This document shows, in pieces, positions 51,889 through 60,793 of a stretch of 64,000 bases of DNA (positions within the stretch are counted from its first letter, which is position 1; each line of letters starts with the position of its first letter). The notes under the pieces are model-generated. The model had not been told where the DNA came from. It saw nothing but the letters and a program-made list of their open reading frames with translations, and ran no database searches. The stretch is from Hyphomicrobiales bacterium (lineage in GTDB: Bacteria > Pseudomonadota > Alphaproteobacteria > Rhizobiales > Xanthobacteraceae): positions 1 to 64,000 of the forward strand of contig JACESF010000012.1 in the NCBI GenBank assembly GCA_013911975.1, read 5' to 3'. The translations under genes and the position numbers were made by a program.

Positions 51889-53712
51889 ATGTCCCTGCTC
51901 CACGCCCGCACCGCCGCCGGCATCCTCGGCGTCCTCGCCCTCATCGCCTGGCCCATGGTGTTTTCCAGTCCCTTCGACCTGCGCATCTTCACGCTCACCG
52001 GCGTGTTCGCCCTCATGGTCATCGGCTATCAGTTCATCTTCGGCCATGTGGGCGCGCTGGCGCTCTCGCAGGCCACCTTCTTCGGCCTCGGCGCCTATGC
52101 CACCGCCATCGGCGCGGTGAAGCTCGGCTTCAGCTTCCCCGGCACGCTGACCCTCTCGGTGCTGGTGCCCGTGGTGGTGGCACTGTTCATCGCCATCCCG
52201 GTGCTGCGCCTCAGCTCTCATTATTTCGCGCTCGCCACGCTGGGCATCAGCCAGATCGTGACCCTCGTGGCGCTGGAATGGGTGTCGCTGACCGGCGGCG
52301 GGAACGGCTTGTCCGGGGTGCCGCTCCCCTCCATCGCGGGCTTCGTCATCCCGCGCGGCTGGCCCCTCATGCTGCTGGTCTGGACGTTCGTCGCGATCGG
52401 CGCGGTGCTGGCCTGGCAGATGATGCGCGGGCTCTACGGCAAGGCGTGCCACGTGGTGCGGGAGGATGAGGTGGCCGCGCGCTCGCTCGGCATCGACATC
52501 GACCGCATCCGCCTCACCATGCTGCTGCTGAGCGCGGCCTTCGGCGGGGCGGCGGGGGCCCTGTTCGCCCATGTGAACCGCATCGCCTCGCCCGAGGCGC
52601 TGGAATTCAAGACCATGGTGCTGTGCCTCACCATGGCGGTGGTGGGCGGGCGCACCAAGGTGGCGGGCGCCATCATCGGCGCGCTGCTGATCGTGCACCT
52701 GCCGGAATGGTTCCGCTTCCTCGACCGCTCCTACGTGATGGTGAACGCCATCATCCTCATCGGCCTGCTCATCGTGGCGCCGGAAGGGCTGGTGGGCCTC
52801 ATCGACCGCCTCCTGCCCAAGGCGCACGGCGTGGACATGGCGAAGGTGAGCGCCATCCGCGACACGCCCAAGGCAAGCCCCCCGCCGCGCGGCGCCCTGC
52901 TGCCTTCCAGCACGCCCATCCTGGAGGTGCGCAACCTCGGCAAGCGGTTCGGCGGCGTGAAGGCGCTGGACGACGTGTCCTTCACGCTCCATCGCGGAAC
53001 CATCACGGCGGTCATCGGGCCCAACGGCTCGGGCAAGACGACGCTGGTGAACTGCATTACCGGCGTGGAGACGCCGAACCACGGCGCCATCACCCTCGGC
53101 GGCGCCTCCATCGCGGGGCGCATGCCCCACGCCATCGCCCGCAGCGGCATCGCCCGCACCTTCCAGAACCTGCGCCTCGTGGACGACATGAGCGTGCTGG
53201 ACAACGTCGCCGTGGCGCGCTTCGAGGCCGAGGGCGCCGGCCCCTTGAGCGCGCTCAAGGTGGGCCGCGAGGATCCGAGCCTGCTGCGCGCCTATTCCTA
53301 TGCGCTGCACCTCCTGCACCGGCTCGGCGTGGAGGACGTGGAACGCCCGTGCGGATCGCTGCCCTACGGCGTGAAGCGGCGCGTGGAGATCGCCCGCGCG
53401 CTCGCCCTCGACCCCCAGGTGCTGCTGCTCGACGAACCGGCCGCAGGCCTCAACGAATCCGAGCAGAACGACCTTGCCGCCCGCCTGCAGGATCTCGCCG
53501 CCAGCGGCGTCACCCTGCTCATCATCGAGCACAACATGCCGTTCCTGCGCACCCTCGCCACCTACATGATCTGCCTCGACCAGGGCCGCCTCATCGCCGA
53601 GGGGCGCCCACGCGAGATCTACGAGAACCCGCTGGTGCTCGATGCCTATCTCGGCCGCGGCGGCGCGCCCGCCGATGCCCCGGCCCCGGTCATGGCGGAG
53701 GCGCAGGCATGA
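51889..53712 (+). CDS. fused LivM permease and LivG ATPase
   Basis: A 607-residue fusion. Residues about 1-310 are a LivM-type permease (FALMVIGYQFIFGHVGALAL, LSQATFFGLGAYATA, loop REDEVAARSLGIDIDRIRL). After a linker (about 320-345), residues 345-595 are a LivG-type ATPase: Walker A GPNGSGKTTL at about 377, FQNLRLVDDMSVLDNVAVAR, signature region LPYGVKRRVEIARALAL, Walker B VLLLDEPAAGLNESE and H-loop IIEHNM. The ABC signature is the altered LPYGVKRR form. Usually two genes encode these parts. Its stop overlaps livF by four bases (ATGA), and it starts three bases after livH. Confidence 0.92.
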   Translation: MSLLHARTAAGILGVLALIAWPMVFSSPFDLRIFTLTGVFALMVIGYQFIFGHVGALALSQATFFGLGAYATAIGAVKLGFSFPGTLTLSVLVPVVVALFIAIPVLRLSSHYFALATLGISQIVTLVALEWVSLTGGGNGLSGVPLPSIAGFVIPRGWPLMLLVWTFVAIGAVLAWQMMRGLYGKACHVVREDEVAARSLGIDIDRIRLTMLLLSAAFGGAAGALFAHVNRIASPEALEFKTMVLCLTMAVVGGRTKVAGAIIGALLIVHLPEWFRFLDRSYVMVNAIILIGLLIVAPEGLVGLIDRLLPKAHGVDMAKVSAIRDTPKASPPPRGALLPSSTPILEVRNLGKRFGGVKALDDVSFTLHRGTITAVIGPNGSGKTTLVNCITGVETPNHGAITLGGASIAGRMPHAIARSGIARTFQNLRLVDDMSVLDNVAVARFEAEGAGPLSALKVGREDPSLLRAYSYALHLLHRLGVEDVERPCGSLPYGVKRRVEIARALALDPQVLLLDEPAAGLNESEQNDLAARLQDLAASGVTLLIIEHNMPFLRTLATYMICLDQGRLIAEGRPREIYENPLVLDAYLGRGGAPADAPAPVMAEAQA

Positions 53713-54419
53713 CCGCGCTGCTCGACATCACCGGCGCCAGCGTCGCCTACGGGCAGGTCATGGCGCTCCAGGGCGTGAGCCTCGCGGTGGGGCGGGGCGA
53801 GGTGGTCGCGCTGGTCGGCTCCAACGGTGCCGGCAAGACCACCTTGATGAAATCCATCGTCGGCCTGCTTTCGCTCACCGGCGGCGACCTGAAGCTGATG
53901 GGCCAGAGCATCGCCCGCGTTCCGACCCATCGGCGCGCGCGCCAGGGGATCGGCTATTCGCCCGAGGGGCGGCGGGTGTTTCCCGGCCTCAGCGTGCGGG
54001 AAAACCTGGAAGTGGCGTCGCTGGACGGCGCGCGGGACACCGCCGGCCTCATCGAGCGCGTCTATTCCATCTTCCCCGGGCTGCTGGAGAAGGAGCGGGC
54101 GCTGGGCTGGACCCTCTCGGGCGGCCAGCAGCAGATGCTCGCCATCGGCCGCGCGCTGATGCTGCGCCCCAAGCTGCTGCTGCTGGACGAGCCCTCCCTC
54201 GGCCTCTCCCCCAAGCTCACGGACGAGGTGCTCCAGCACATCCCCCGGCTCGTCGCGGACGGCACCGGGGTTCTCATCGCGGAGCAGAACATGCTGAAGG
54301 CGCTGGAGATCGCCGACCGCGCCTATGTGCTGCGCAACGGACGCATCGTTCAGGAGGGAACCGCTGCCGCCCTCAAAGCGGACCCTTCCGTGCGCGATGC
54401 CTTCCTCGGAGGCCGATAG
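53709..54419 (+). CDS. ABC transporter ATP-binding protein, LivF type
   Basis: Second ATPase subunit, 236 residues. Walker A is GSNGAGKTTL, Q-loop region GIGYSPEGRRVFPGLSVREN, signature LSGGQQQMLAIGRAL, Walker B LLLLDEPSLGLSPK, H-loop-equivalent IAEQNM. With livH and the LivMG fusion it completes the transporter. It is followed four bases later by the nitroreductase gene, so transport and metabolism share a transcript. Confidence 0.93.
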   Translation: MTALLDITGASVAYGQVMALQGVSLAVGRGEVVALVGSNGAGKTTLMKSIVGLLSLTGGDLKLMGQSIARVPTHRRARQGIGYSPEGRRVFPGLSVRENLEVASLDGARDTAGLIERVYSIFPGLLEKERALGWTLSGGQQQMLAIGRALMLRPKLLLLDEPSLGLSPKLTDEVLQHIPRLVADGTGVLIAEQNMLKALEIADRAYVLRNGRIVQEGTAAALKADPSVRDAFLGGR

Positions 54420-54423
54420 AGTT

Positions 54424-55176
54424 ATGAGTTTCAACCAGCAGACCGCCCACGACTTCATCCGGGGCCGCCATTCCATCCGCGCGTTCCGGAAGGCCCCCGT
54501 CGCGCCGGACGTGCTCCGGCGGATCCTCGCCACCGCCGCCACCTCGCCCAGCGGCACGAACATGCAGCCCTGGCAGGTCTATGTGATCACCGACGACGCG
54601 CGCGATGCCCTCGTGGCGCGCGTCCAGGCGGTGCGCGCGACGGAGCCGGAGCGCGAGCGCGGGCCGGAGCCGTTCGGGGAATATCTCTACAATCCCGAGC
54701 CCCTGGAGGAGCCCTATCGCGGGCGCCGCAAGGCGGTGGGGTGGAGCCTCTACAGCCTGCTGGGCATCGCCAAGGGCGACCGGGCGGCGAGCTGGGTGGC
54801 CGCCGGGCGGAACTTCGAGTTCTTCGGCGCGCCCGTGGGCCTCATTTTCACGCTCGACCGCTATCTCGGCATGGGGAGCTGGCTGGACCTCGGCATCTTC
54901 CTGCAATCCCTCATGCTCGCGGCGCGGGCCGAGGGGCTGGACACGTGCTGCCAGGCGGCGTGGCGCCACTATCACGACATCATCCGGCAGGTGGCGCCCA
55001 TCCCCGACCAGGAGATCGTCGTCTGCGGCATGTCGCTCGGCTACGCCGACCTCGATGCCATCGCCAACCGGCTGCGGTCCGAGCGCGAGCCCGTGGACGC
55101 CTTCACCCACTTCATCACCGCCCCTTCGGCGCCCCTTCCTGCGATTTCCGCGGAGCAATGCGATGCGACTTCCTGA
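54424..55176 (+). CDS. nitroreductase-family FMN oxidoreductase
   Basis: A 250-residue flavoprotein. It has the family N-terminus RGRHSIRAFRKAPVAPDVLR and the FMN-binding TSPSGTNMQPWQVYVITDD. The C-terminal part has LDLGIFLQSLMLAARAEGLD, then TCCQAAWRHYH and VVCGMSLGYAD. Such enzymes reduce nitro, quinone or enone groups; the substrate here is unknown. It sits between the Liv transporter and a CoA ligase, overlapping the latter by 14 bases, which implies a step in the same catabolic route. Confidence 0.9.
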   Translation: MSFNQQTAHDFIRGRHSIRAFRKAPVAPDVLRRILATAATSPSGTNMQPWQVYVITDDARDALVARVQAVRATEPERERGPEPFGEYLYNPEPLEEPYRGRRKAVGWSLYSLLGIAKGDRAASWVAAGRNFEFFGAPVGLIFTLDRYLGMGSWLDLGIFLQSLMLAARAEGLDTCCQAAWRHYHDIIRQVAPIPDQEIVVCGMSLGYADLDAIANRLRSEREPVDAFTHFITAPSAPLPAISAEQCDATS

Positions 55177-56704
55177 TTTTCTCGACAAGGCCGCGCTCGC
55201 CACGCCGGCCGCTCCGGCCATCTGGTTCGAGGGGAAGACGTTCGACTATGCGTGGCTGAAGTCCACCAGCATCCGGCTGGCGAACGCGCTGTCCGGCGAG
55301 CGCCTGTCCGAGGGCGCGTGCGTGGCGAGCTGGCTGCCGAACCATCCCATGGGCTTCGTGGTGCAGTTCGGCGTGCATCGCCTGCCGCTCCGCGCGCTGC
55401 CGCTCAACCCCCGGGCGACCGCCGGGGAATGCATCGACATCATGACGACCTTCGCCCCGGAATGGATGTTCATCCATGCCTCGTTCGCCGACGCGCTGGA
55501 CGACATCCGCGCCGCCGTGCCGAGCCTGCGTGGCATCGTCGTGGTGGACGGCACGGGGGAGGTCGAGACGGGCATCGATGCCTTTCTCGCGGGAGCTTCC
55601 GACGCGCCGGTGGATACCGATGTGGGCGGCGAGGACGTGGTGACGCTGCTCACAACGGGCGGCTCCACCGGGTTGCCGAAGGGCGTGATGCGCGTGAGCC
55701 GCAACTGGGCGACGCTGATCACCAATTACCGCCTTGCATTGCCCAGCGAGGCTAAGCCGGTAAACCTGGCCGTCACCCCGCTGACCCATGTGGCGGGTGA
55801 CGTGGCACTGGCCGTGTTCGCGGAAGGCGGGCTCAACGTCATCCTCGGCAAGCCCCGGCCGCGCGACATCCTGACGGCCATCGGCGCCCACCGGGTGACG
55901 CACATGTTCGTGCCGCCGACCCTGCTCTACATGATGCTCGCCGAGCCGGACGTGGCCGCCTTCGACTTCAGCTCGCTGCGCTATCTCATGTATGGCGCCG
56001 CGCCCATCTCCGTGGACAAGCTGCGGGAGGCCTGGACGGTCTTCGGCCCGGTCATGACCCAGCTCTACGGCCTGATGGAGGCCACCAGCACCGTCTCCAT
56101 CATGACGCCCCGCGAGCATGCCGAGGCCCTGTCCACGGCGCCCGGCCGGTTCGGCACCATCGGGCGGGGCAGCGCCATGACGCTCGTAGACGTGATCGAC
56201 GAGGCGGGCCGTCCGGTGGCGCCGGGCGAGACCGGGGAGGTGGCGTGCCACGGGCCGAACCTGTTCAAGGGCTATGTCGCGAACGAAGAGGCCACCGCCA
56301 AGGTGCTGCGGAACGGATGGTTCCGCACCGGCGACCTCGGGGTGAAGGACGAGGGCGGCTATGTGCGCCTCGTGGACCGCAGCAAGGACATCATCATCAC
56401 CGGCGGCATCAATGTCTTTCCCGGCGAGATCGAGCAGGTGATCTGGCGCCACCCGGCCGTCCAGGACTGCGCGGTGATCGGCGTGCCCGACGACAAGTGG
56501 GGCGAGGCGGTGACAGCGGTCCTGGAGCTGAAGCCCGGCGAGACCATCGCGGAGGACGAGGTCATCGCCATGTGCAAGCAGAGCCTCGGCAGCATCAAGA
56601 CGCCCAAGGCCGTGGTGGTCTGGGCTGAACTGCCCCGCAGCACGGTGGGCAAGGTCCTGAAGAAGGACATCCGGGCCCATTATTGGAAGGACCGCAGCAT
56701 CTAG
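55163..56704 (+). CDS. AMP-dependent acyl/aryl-CoA synthetase
   Basis: Activates a carboxylic acid to its CoA thioester with ATP. The 513-residue ANL enzyme has the P-loop-like motif LLTTGGSTGLPKGVM, LMYGAAPISVDKLRE, QLYGLMEATS (A5 motif), GWFRTGDLGVKDEGGYVRLV, DRSKDIIITGGINVFPGEIE and the catalytic lysine in TVGKVLKKDIR. ATG 55163 has CGGAG upstream and lies inside the end of the nitroreductase gene. The acid substrate is unknown, presumably the compound imported by the Liv system. Confidence 0.92.
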   Translation: MRLPDFLDKAALATPAAPAIWFEGKTFDYAWLKSTSIRLANALSGERLSEGACVASWLPNHPMGFVVQFGVHRLPLRALPLNPRATAGECIDIMTTFAPEWMFIHASFADALDDIRAAVPSLRGIVVVDGTGEVETGIDAFLAGASDAPVDTDVGGEDVVTLLTTGGSTGLPKGVMRVSRNWATLITNYRLALPSEAKPVNLAVTPLTHVAGDVALAVFAEGGLNVILGKPRPRDILTAIGAHRVTHMFVPPTLLYMMLAEPDVAAFDFSSLRYLMYGAAPISVDKLREAWTVFGPVMTQLYGLMEATSTVSIMTPREHAEALSTAPGRFGTIGRGSAMTLVDVIDEAGRPVAPGETGEVACHGPNLFKGYVANEEATAKVLRNGWFRTGDLGVKDEGGYVRLVDRSKDIIITGGINVFPGEIEQVIWRHPAVQDCAVIGVPDDKWGEAVTAVLELKPGETIAEDEVIAMCKQSLGSIKTPKAVVVWAELPRSTVGKVLKKDIRAHYWKDRSI

Positions 56705-56800
56705 GGATTTTCCCCAGGTCCCTCCCCTCGCTGGTGACGGCTTTTCCAATGACGGCCTGCATCCCGCACGCCGGATAACAGATGTCACAGGAGACGACAC

Positions 56801-57190
56801 ATGAGCGCCCCCCATTCGGAGGAGCAGGTTGCGGCCGTGCGCGCGGTCATCGAACGCTATCTCGATGCCGTGCGGACGTGGGACGAGGCGGAATTCCGCG
56901 CCACGTTCGATCCGCGCGCCAACATCGCCCATTACTACGTGAAGGGCGACGAGATCCGCACGATCACGCTCGACGAGTTCGTAAAGGTGATCGGCTCGCT
57001 GCACCAGAAGTATGACAACGCGGAAGAGAAGGCGAAGGAGATCGACGTGCGCATCGTCGATCACATCGCCAGCGTCCGCGTGCCGTTCGCCTTCGTGATG
57101 GGCGACAAGGCCATGGAGGGGCAGGATCTCTTCAACCTCGCCTTCTGCAAGGGCGAGTGGAAGATCATGCACAAGTCCTATTACCTCTGA
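56801..57190 (+). CDS. NTF2-like / SnoaL-fold protein (lumazine-binding-like)
   Basis: A 129-residue single-domain protein of the NTF2-like superfamily. The pattern is AVRAVIERYLDAVRTWDEAE, FRATFDPRANIAHYYVKGDE, a central helix, then VDHIASVRVPFAFVMG and LFNLAFCKGEWKIMHKSYYL. Members include small isomerases, dehydratases and ligand-binding proteins; the exact role is unclear. AGGAGA lies about 8 bases before ATG 56801. It is 96 bases after the ligase and 16 bases before the gamma-carbonic-anhydrase-like gene. Confidence 0.85.
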   Translation: MSAPHSEEQVAAVRAVIERYLDAVRTWDEAEFRATFDPRANIAHYYVKGDEIRTITLDEFVKVIGSLHQKYDNAEEKAKEIDVRIVDHIASVRVPFAFVMGDKAMEGQDLFNLAFCKGEWKIMHKSYYL

Positions 57191-57206
57191 GCGGACGGAC
57201 CGGACC

Positions 57207-57782
57207 ATGACCGAAGCAAAGACGGCCGGAGCAACGGCACCTTCCCCCTTCTATCGGCTCGGCGCGCATGTGCCGCGCGTCGCCCCGTCGGCCTGGGTCG
57301 CGCCCACGGCCAGCGTCATCGGCGATGTGGAGATCGGCGCGGAGTCCGGCATCTGGTTCGGCTGCGTGCTGCGGGGCGACGCCAACAAGATCCGCATCGG
57401 CGAGCGGTCCAATATCCAGGACGGAACCGTGATCCATGTGGATCCCGGCCCGTTCGCGGCGGTGATCGGCAACGACGTGACCATCGGCCATTCGTGCCTC
57501 ATCCATGGCTGCACGCTGGAGGACGGCGCGTTCGTCGGCATGGCGACCACCATCCTCAACGGCGCGGTCGTGGAAGGCGGGGGCGTGCTCGGCGCCGGGT
57601 CCCTGTTGACCGGGGGCAAGCGCGTGAAGCGCGGCGAACTCTGGACCGGCGCCCCGGCCCAGCTTCGCCGGACCTTGAGCGAGGCGGAAATCCAGGATTT
57701 CCACTCCGTCGCCGCCCATTACAGCGGGAACGCGAAGCGCTTCATCGACGCGTGCGAGCCGGTGGCCCGCCAGCCCCTCTAG
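57207..57782 (+). CDS. gamma-carbonic-anhydrase-like left-handed beta-helix protein
   Basis: A 191-residue hexapeptide-repeat protein of the gamma-CA/YrdA/PaaY group. Repeats run from about residue 24 to 150: ASVIGDVEIGAESGIWFGCV, LRGDANKIRIGERSNIQDGT. Metal-site histidines are in VIHVD and in VTIGHSCLIHGC. A C-terminal helix follows. PaaY-type members hydrolyse misformed CoA esters, which would suit the CoA-ligase neighbour; this is an inference. It is the last gene before a bidirectional terminator. Confidence 0.9.
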   Translation: MTEAKTAGATAPSPFYRLGAHVPRVAPSAWVAPTASVIGDVEIGAESGIWFGCVLRGDANKIRIGERSNIQDGTVIHVDPGPFAAVIGNDVTIGHSCLIHGCTLEDGAFVGMATTILNGAVVEGGGVLGAGSLLTGGKRVKRGELWTGAPAQLRRTLSEAEIQDFHSVAAHYSGNAKRFIDACEPVARQPL

Positions 57783-57808
57783 GCGCCCATCCCGGCACCC
57801 ACCTTTGT

Positions 57809-57839
57809 CCGCCCGGCCTGTCCGTGACAGGCCGGGCGG
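57809..57839. terminator. bidirectional hairpin between convergent operons
   Basis: A 14-bp perfect stem, CCGCCCGGCCTGTC / GACAGGCCGGGCGG, with a CGT loop. It lies between the stops of the gamma-CA-like gene (+) and the Bug-type binding protein gene (-). There is no strong T run on either side. Confidence 0.75.
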
Positions 57840-57845
57840 CTGACC

Positions 57846-58823
57846 TCAGAACTTCACCCCGGCCGCCGTGATGACGGGGCCCCACTTCTTCAATTCCGCG
57901 GCGATGAAAGCCTCAAGCTCCTTGGGCGTTCCGCCCGCAGCCTGGACACCGAGGCTTTCGAACAAGGTCTTGGCCTTGTCCGACTTCAAATAGTCGTTCG
58001 TGGCCGCGTTGAGCTTGCTGATGATGTCGGGCGGCGTGCCGGCGGGGGCGAGCAGGGCGTACCAGACGCTGGCCTCAAACCCGGGAAGGCCGGATTCCGA
58101 AGCGGTCGGCACGTTGGGCAGCTTGTCCCATCGCTCGGGCGACGCGATGGCGAGCGCCTTGATCTGCCCCGACTTCACCATGGGCACATAGGCGGCCATG
58201 GAATCCATGGCGACGTCGATATTGTTGCCGATCAGGTCTGTGATGATGGGCCCGCTGCCGCGATACTGGACGGTGCCGAACTTGATGCCCGCGGTGCCCT
58301 GCAGGAGGACGCCTGTGACGTGGCCCAGCGTGCCGTTCCCCGGAAAGCCGCCATTGGCCTTGTCGGGGTTCGCCTTGGCATAGGCGATGAATTCCTTCAG
58401 CGACGAGAACGGCGCACTGGCGGACGCCGTGATCAGGATCGGCGACTTGCCCACGAGCACGATGGGGGCGAAGTCCTTCTCCGGATCGAAGGCCATGTTC
58501 TCGTACATGAGCTTGTTCGTCGCCGCCGGCCCCGTGGTGGCGAACAGCAGCGTGTATCCGTCGTGCGGCGCGCGGGCGACGGCGGAGGCGCCGATATTGC
58601 CCCCCGCGCCGCCACGATTGTCGATCACGAAGGGCTGGCCCAGGGTCTCCGTGAGATATCCGCCGAGGCTGCGGGCGAGGATGTCGGAGGTGGTTCCCGT
58701 CGTGAACGGGACGATCACCGTTACGGCCCGCGAGGGCCAGGCCTGCGCCGCGGCCATGCCGGTCTGGCACAGTGACGCCACCAGGGCGGCGATGACGCCC
58801 ACAGATCGAAGTACCCGTTTCAC
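57846..58823 (-). CDS. Bug/TctC-type tricarboxylate-transporter substrate-binding protein
   Basis: A 325-residue periplasmic binding protein of the tripartite tricarboxylate transporter (Bug) family. The signal peptide ends near GMAAAQA. Family blocks are WPSRAVTVIVPFTTGTTSDI, VIDNRGGAGGNIGASAVARA, GYTLLFATTGPAATN and LPNVPTASESGLPGFEASVW. No TctA or TctB membrane subunits are present nearby, so it would depend on a transporter encoded elsewhere. It is downstream of the dihydroorotate-dehydrogenase-like gene in the IclR-linked locus. Confidence 0.93.
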   Translation of the reverse strand: MKRVLRSVGVIAALVASLCQTGMAAAQAWPSRAVTVIVPFTTGTTSDILARSLGGYLTETLGQPFVIDNRGGAGGNIGASAVARAPHDGYTLLFATTGPAATNKLMYENMAFDPEKDFAPIVLVGKSPILITASASAPFSSLKEFIAYAKANPDKANGGFPGNGTLGHVTGVLLQGTAGIKFGTVQYRGSGPIITDLIGNNIDVAMDSMAAYVPMVKSGQIKALAIASPERWDKLPNVPTASESGLPGFEASVWYALLAPAGTPPDIISKLNAATNDYLKSDKAKTLFESLGVQAAGGTPKELEAFIAAELKKWGPVITAAGVKF

Positions 58824-58873
58824 GCGCGTCTCCTAGGTCAACGTGTTCTTGTGGCGCCGCACCGGTCGTCTCT

Positions 58874-59914
58874 TCAGTGCGGAACGTAGTTCTTCCAGTT
58901 GTCGGTCTTCAGCGGCATGGCCGCGAACGTCTTGCGCTGGTCGGCCGCGCGGCCGATCAGGTCCCGGGCGGTGAGCTGCTTGCGCTCGAGATAGGCCTCG
59001 AACTCGGCCAGGGCCTGCGAAAGAACGCCCTCGCCCCGGATCATGACGGCGGAGGTCATCTGAACGGCGCAGGCGCCCGCCAGCATCATGCGCGCCACAT
59101 CGAGGCCCGACTGCGCGCCGTTGGTGGCGACGAGGGGCAGGTCCGCGCCGAGCTTTGCCCGCGACAGGGCCAGCCATTGGCAGGTGAGGGGCAGGTTCCA
59201 GTAGCCGCCGAAGCCGAGCGTGGTGCCGAGCATGGGCGCGAGCGTCTCCACGTCGGGGATCATGCCGAGGGAGCGGCCCGCCATCACCACGGCTTCGCCG
59301 CCGGCGGCGAACGCGGCCTCGGCCAGGTCCGGGACGCGCTCGCTCTGGCCGGTAATCTTGATCCAGAGCGGGATGGTCACCGCGCCGCGCACGGCGGAGA
59401 CGATCCTGGAGACGTTGGCGGGGTCGAACTCCGTCGCGACGACCCCTTTCGCCTGGCTCGCATAGGGCGTGCCGATATTGAGCTCGAGGACGCGGATGCC
59501 CGCCTCCTCGACCCGCCGCGCCATCTCCAGCGCCGCATCGAGGTCCGCGAGGACGAGGCTCGCCACCGCGTAGGAATCGCAGTCCCGCGCCTCGCGGTCC
59601 AGCCGCGCGGTCTGTTCCAGCCACGCATCGAAGGACAGGGGCGTCAGGCCCGACCGGCACGCGACGCACGCCCTGGCGGGCGCATCGGCGGTCCAGGGGA
59701 TGGGGGACCAGCTCTCATCGAGGAGCATGTATTCCGCGCGCTGGAGCTGGTCGCGCCCCGCCGCGGTTTCGTTGGTGGACTTGACCACCACCGCGCCGAC
59801 GCCGGCCTTCAGGGCCCGCCGCACGCCTTCGGCTTCGATCAGATGCTCCGCCGCCCCCGCGATGAGGGGGTTCTTCAACGGCACGCGTCCGATGCTTGTC
59901 TCAAGCCTATGCAT
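58874..59914 (-). CDS. dihydroorotate-dehydrogenase-like FMN oxidoreductase
   Basis: A 346-residue TIM-barrel flavoprotein of the DHOD/PreA superfamily. It has LKNPLIAGAAEHLIEAEGVR, AGVGAVVVKSTNE, LELNIGTPYASQAKGV, IPLWIKITGQ (FMN-site lysine) and ATNGAQSGLDVARMMLAGA, the C-terminal FMN-phosphate loop. It lacks the usual pyrimidine-biosynthesis neighbours and lies in a catabolic locus. It therefore probably reduces or oxidises a different ring, as PreA does in pyrimidine breakdown. It lies between the IclR regulator and the Bug protein on the same strand. Confidence 0.85.
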   Translation of the reverse strand: MHRLETSIGRVPLKNPLIAGAAEHLIEAEGVRRALKAGVGAVVVKSTNETAAGRDQLQRAEYMLLDESWSPIPWTADAPARACVACRSGLTPLSFDAWLEQTARLDREARDCDSYAVASLVLADLDAALEMARRVEEAGIRVLELNIGTPYASQAKGVVATEFDPANVSRIVSAVRGAVTIPLWIKITGQSERVPDLAEAAFAAGGEAVVMAGRSLGMIPDVETLAPMLGTTLGFGGYWNLPLTCQWLALSRAKLGADLPLVATNGAQSGLDVARMMLAGACAVQMTSAVMIRGEGVLSQALAEFEAYLERKQLTARDLIGRAADQRKTFAAMPLKTDNWKNYVPH

Positions 59915-59944
59915 GGTCAGACAGATCGCCTCACGATGGAGAAA

Positions 59945-60763
59945 TCAACGGCTTGTCGCGCTGCCGCCACGCCGGGCGGCAGGCATGCTTTCGTGGCGCC
60001 GGCCGTGCCCGAGCTTGCGCGAGATCTGCCGCGCGGCGCTGATCAGCGCGGCGACGTCGGCCTCGCGCGGCGTGGTCGGCAGGAATTGGATCGATCCCAC
60101 GAGGGCGAGCGCGGCGACACAGGCGTCATTGCTGTCGAAGATGGGGGCCGCCACCGCATTGATGCCGAGCATCGCCTGCTCCGGCGCCGAGGCGAACCCG
60201 TGCTGGGTGACGTCCCAAAGCTCCTTCTCGATCTCCGCTACGTCGGTGAGCGTGTTCGCGGTGAACACATCGAGCGTCCGCGCGAGGACGCGCGCCTGGA
60301 ACGGCCGCGGGGAAAAGGCGAGCATGACCTTGCCCTGCGCGGAGGAATGGAACGGCAGCTCGCTGCCCGAGCGCACGCCGATCTCGATGGGCGAGACCCC
60401 GGAAAGCTTCGTCACAACGAGCGCGCCGCGCGGCGTCGTCTCTGACAGGACGACGGTGTGGCCGAGCGCGTCGCGCAATTCGCGCATCGGCCCTTCGGCA
60501 AGCTGGACGAGGTCCGTCTCGGGCGCGACGCGCGCAAGCAGGCGGCTCTTCGGCCCGAGCGCATAGCGGCTCGTCGCCGGATTCTGGGTCAGGTATCCCC
60601 GCTCGACCAGGGTGTGCAGGTGCCGATGCACCGACCCCTTGGTCACGTCCAGCCGCTCGGCGATCTGCGTGACCCCGAGCTCCTCATCCGCAAAGGCAAC
60701 GGCTTCCAGCACGTCGATAGCAAGCTGGACGGACCGGACCCCTGCTGCGCCATCCTCGGACAT
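59945..60763 (-). CDS. IclR-family transcriptional regulator
   Basis: A 272-residue regulator. The N-terminal winged helix is SVQLAIDVLEAVAFADEELG, then VTQIAERLDVTKGSVHRHLH. The C-terminal effector domain begins near residue 80 and has LSGVSPIEIGVRSGSELPFH and SSAQGKVMLAFSP. The ATG at 60763 gives a normal N-terminus; the frame runs on to a TTG at 60829. It is divergent from the DUF6282 gene. The shared promoter region has an inverted 13-bp pair of CGATTGCAAAACA sites. Confidence 0.92.
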   Translation of the reverse strand: MSEDGAAGVRSVQLAIDVLEAVAFADEELGVTQIAERLDVTKGSVHRHLHTLVERGYLTQNPATSRYALGPKSRLLARVAPETDLVQLAEGPMRELRDALGHTVVLSETTPRGALVVTKLSGVSPIEIGVRSGSELPFHSSAQGKVMLAFSPRPFQARVLARTLDVFTANTLTDVAEIEKELWDVTQHGFASAPEQAMLGINAVAAPIFDSNDACVAALALVGSIQFLPTTPREADVAALISAARQISRKLGHGRRHESMPAARRGGSATSR

Positions 60764-60793
60764 CTGAACTCTCGAATGGAGAAACGTCGTTTG

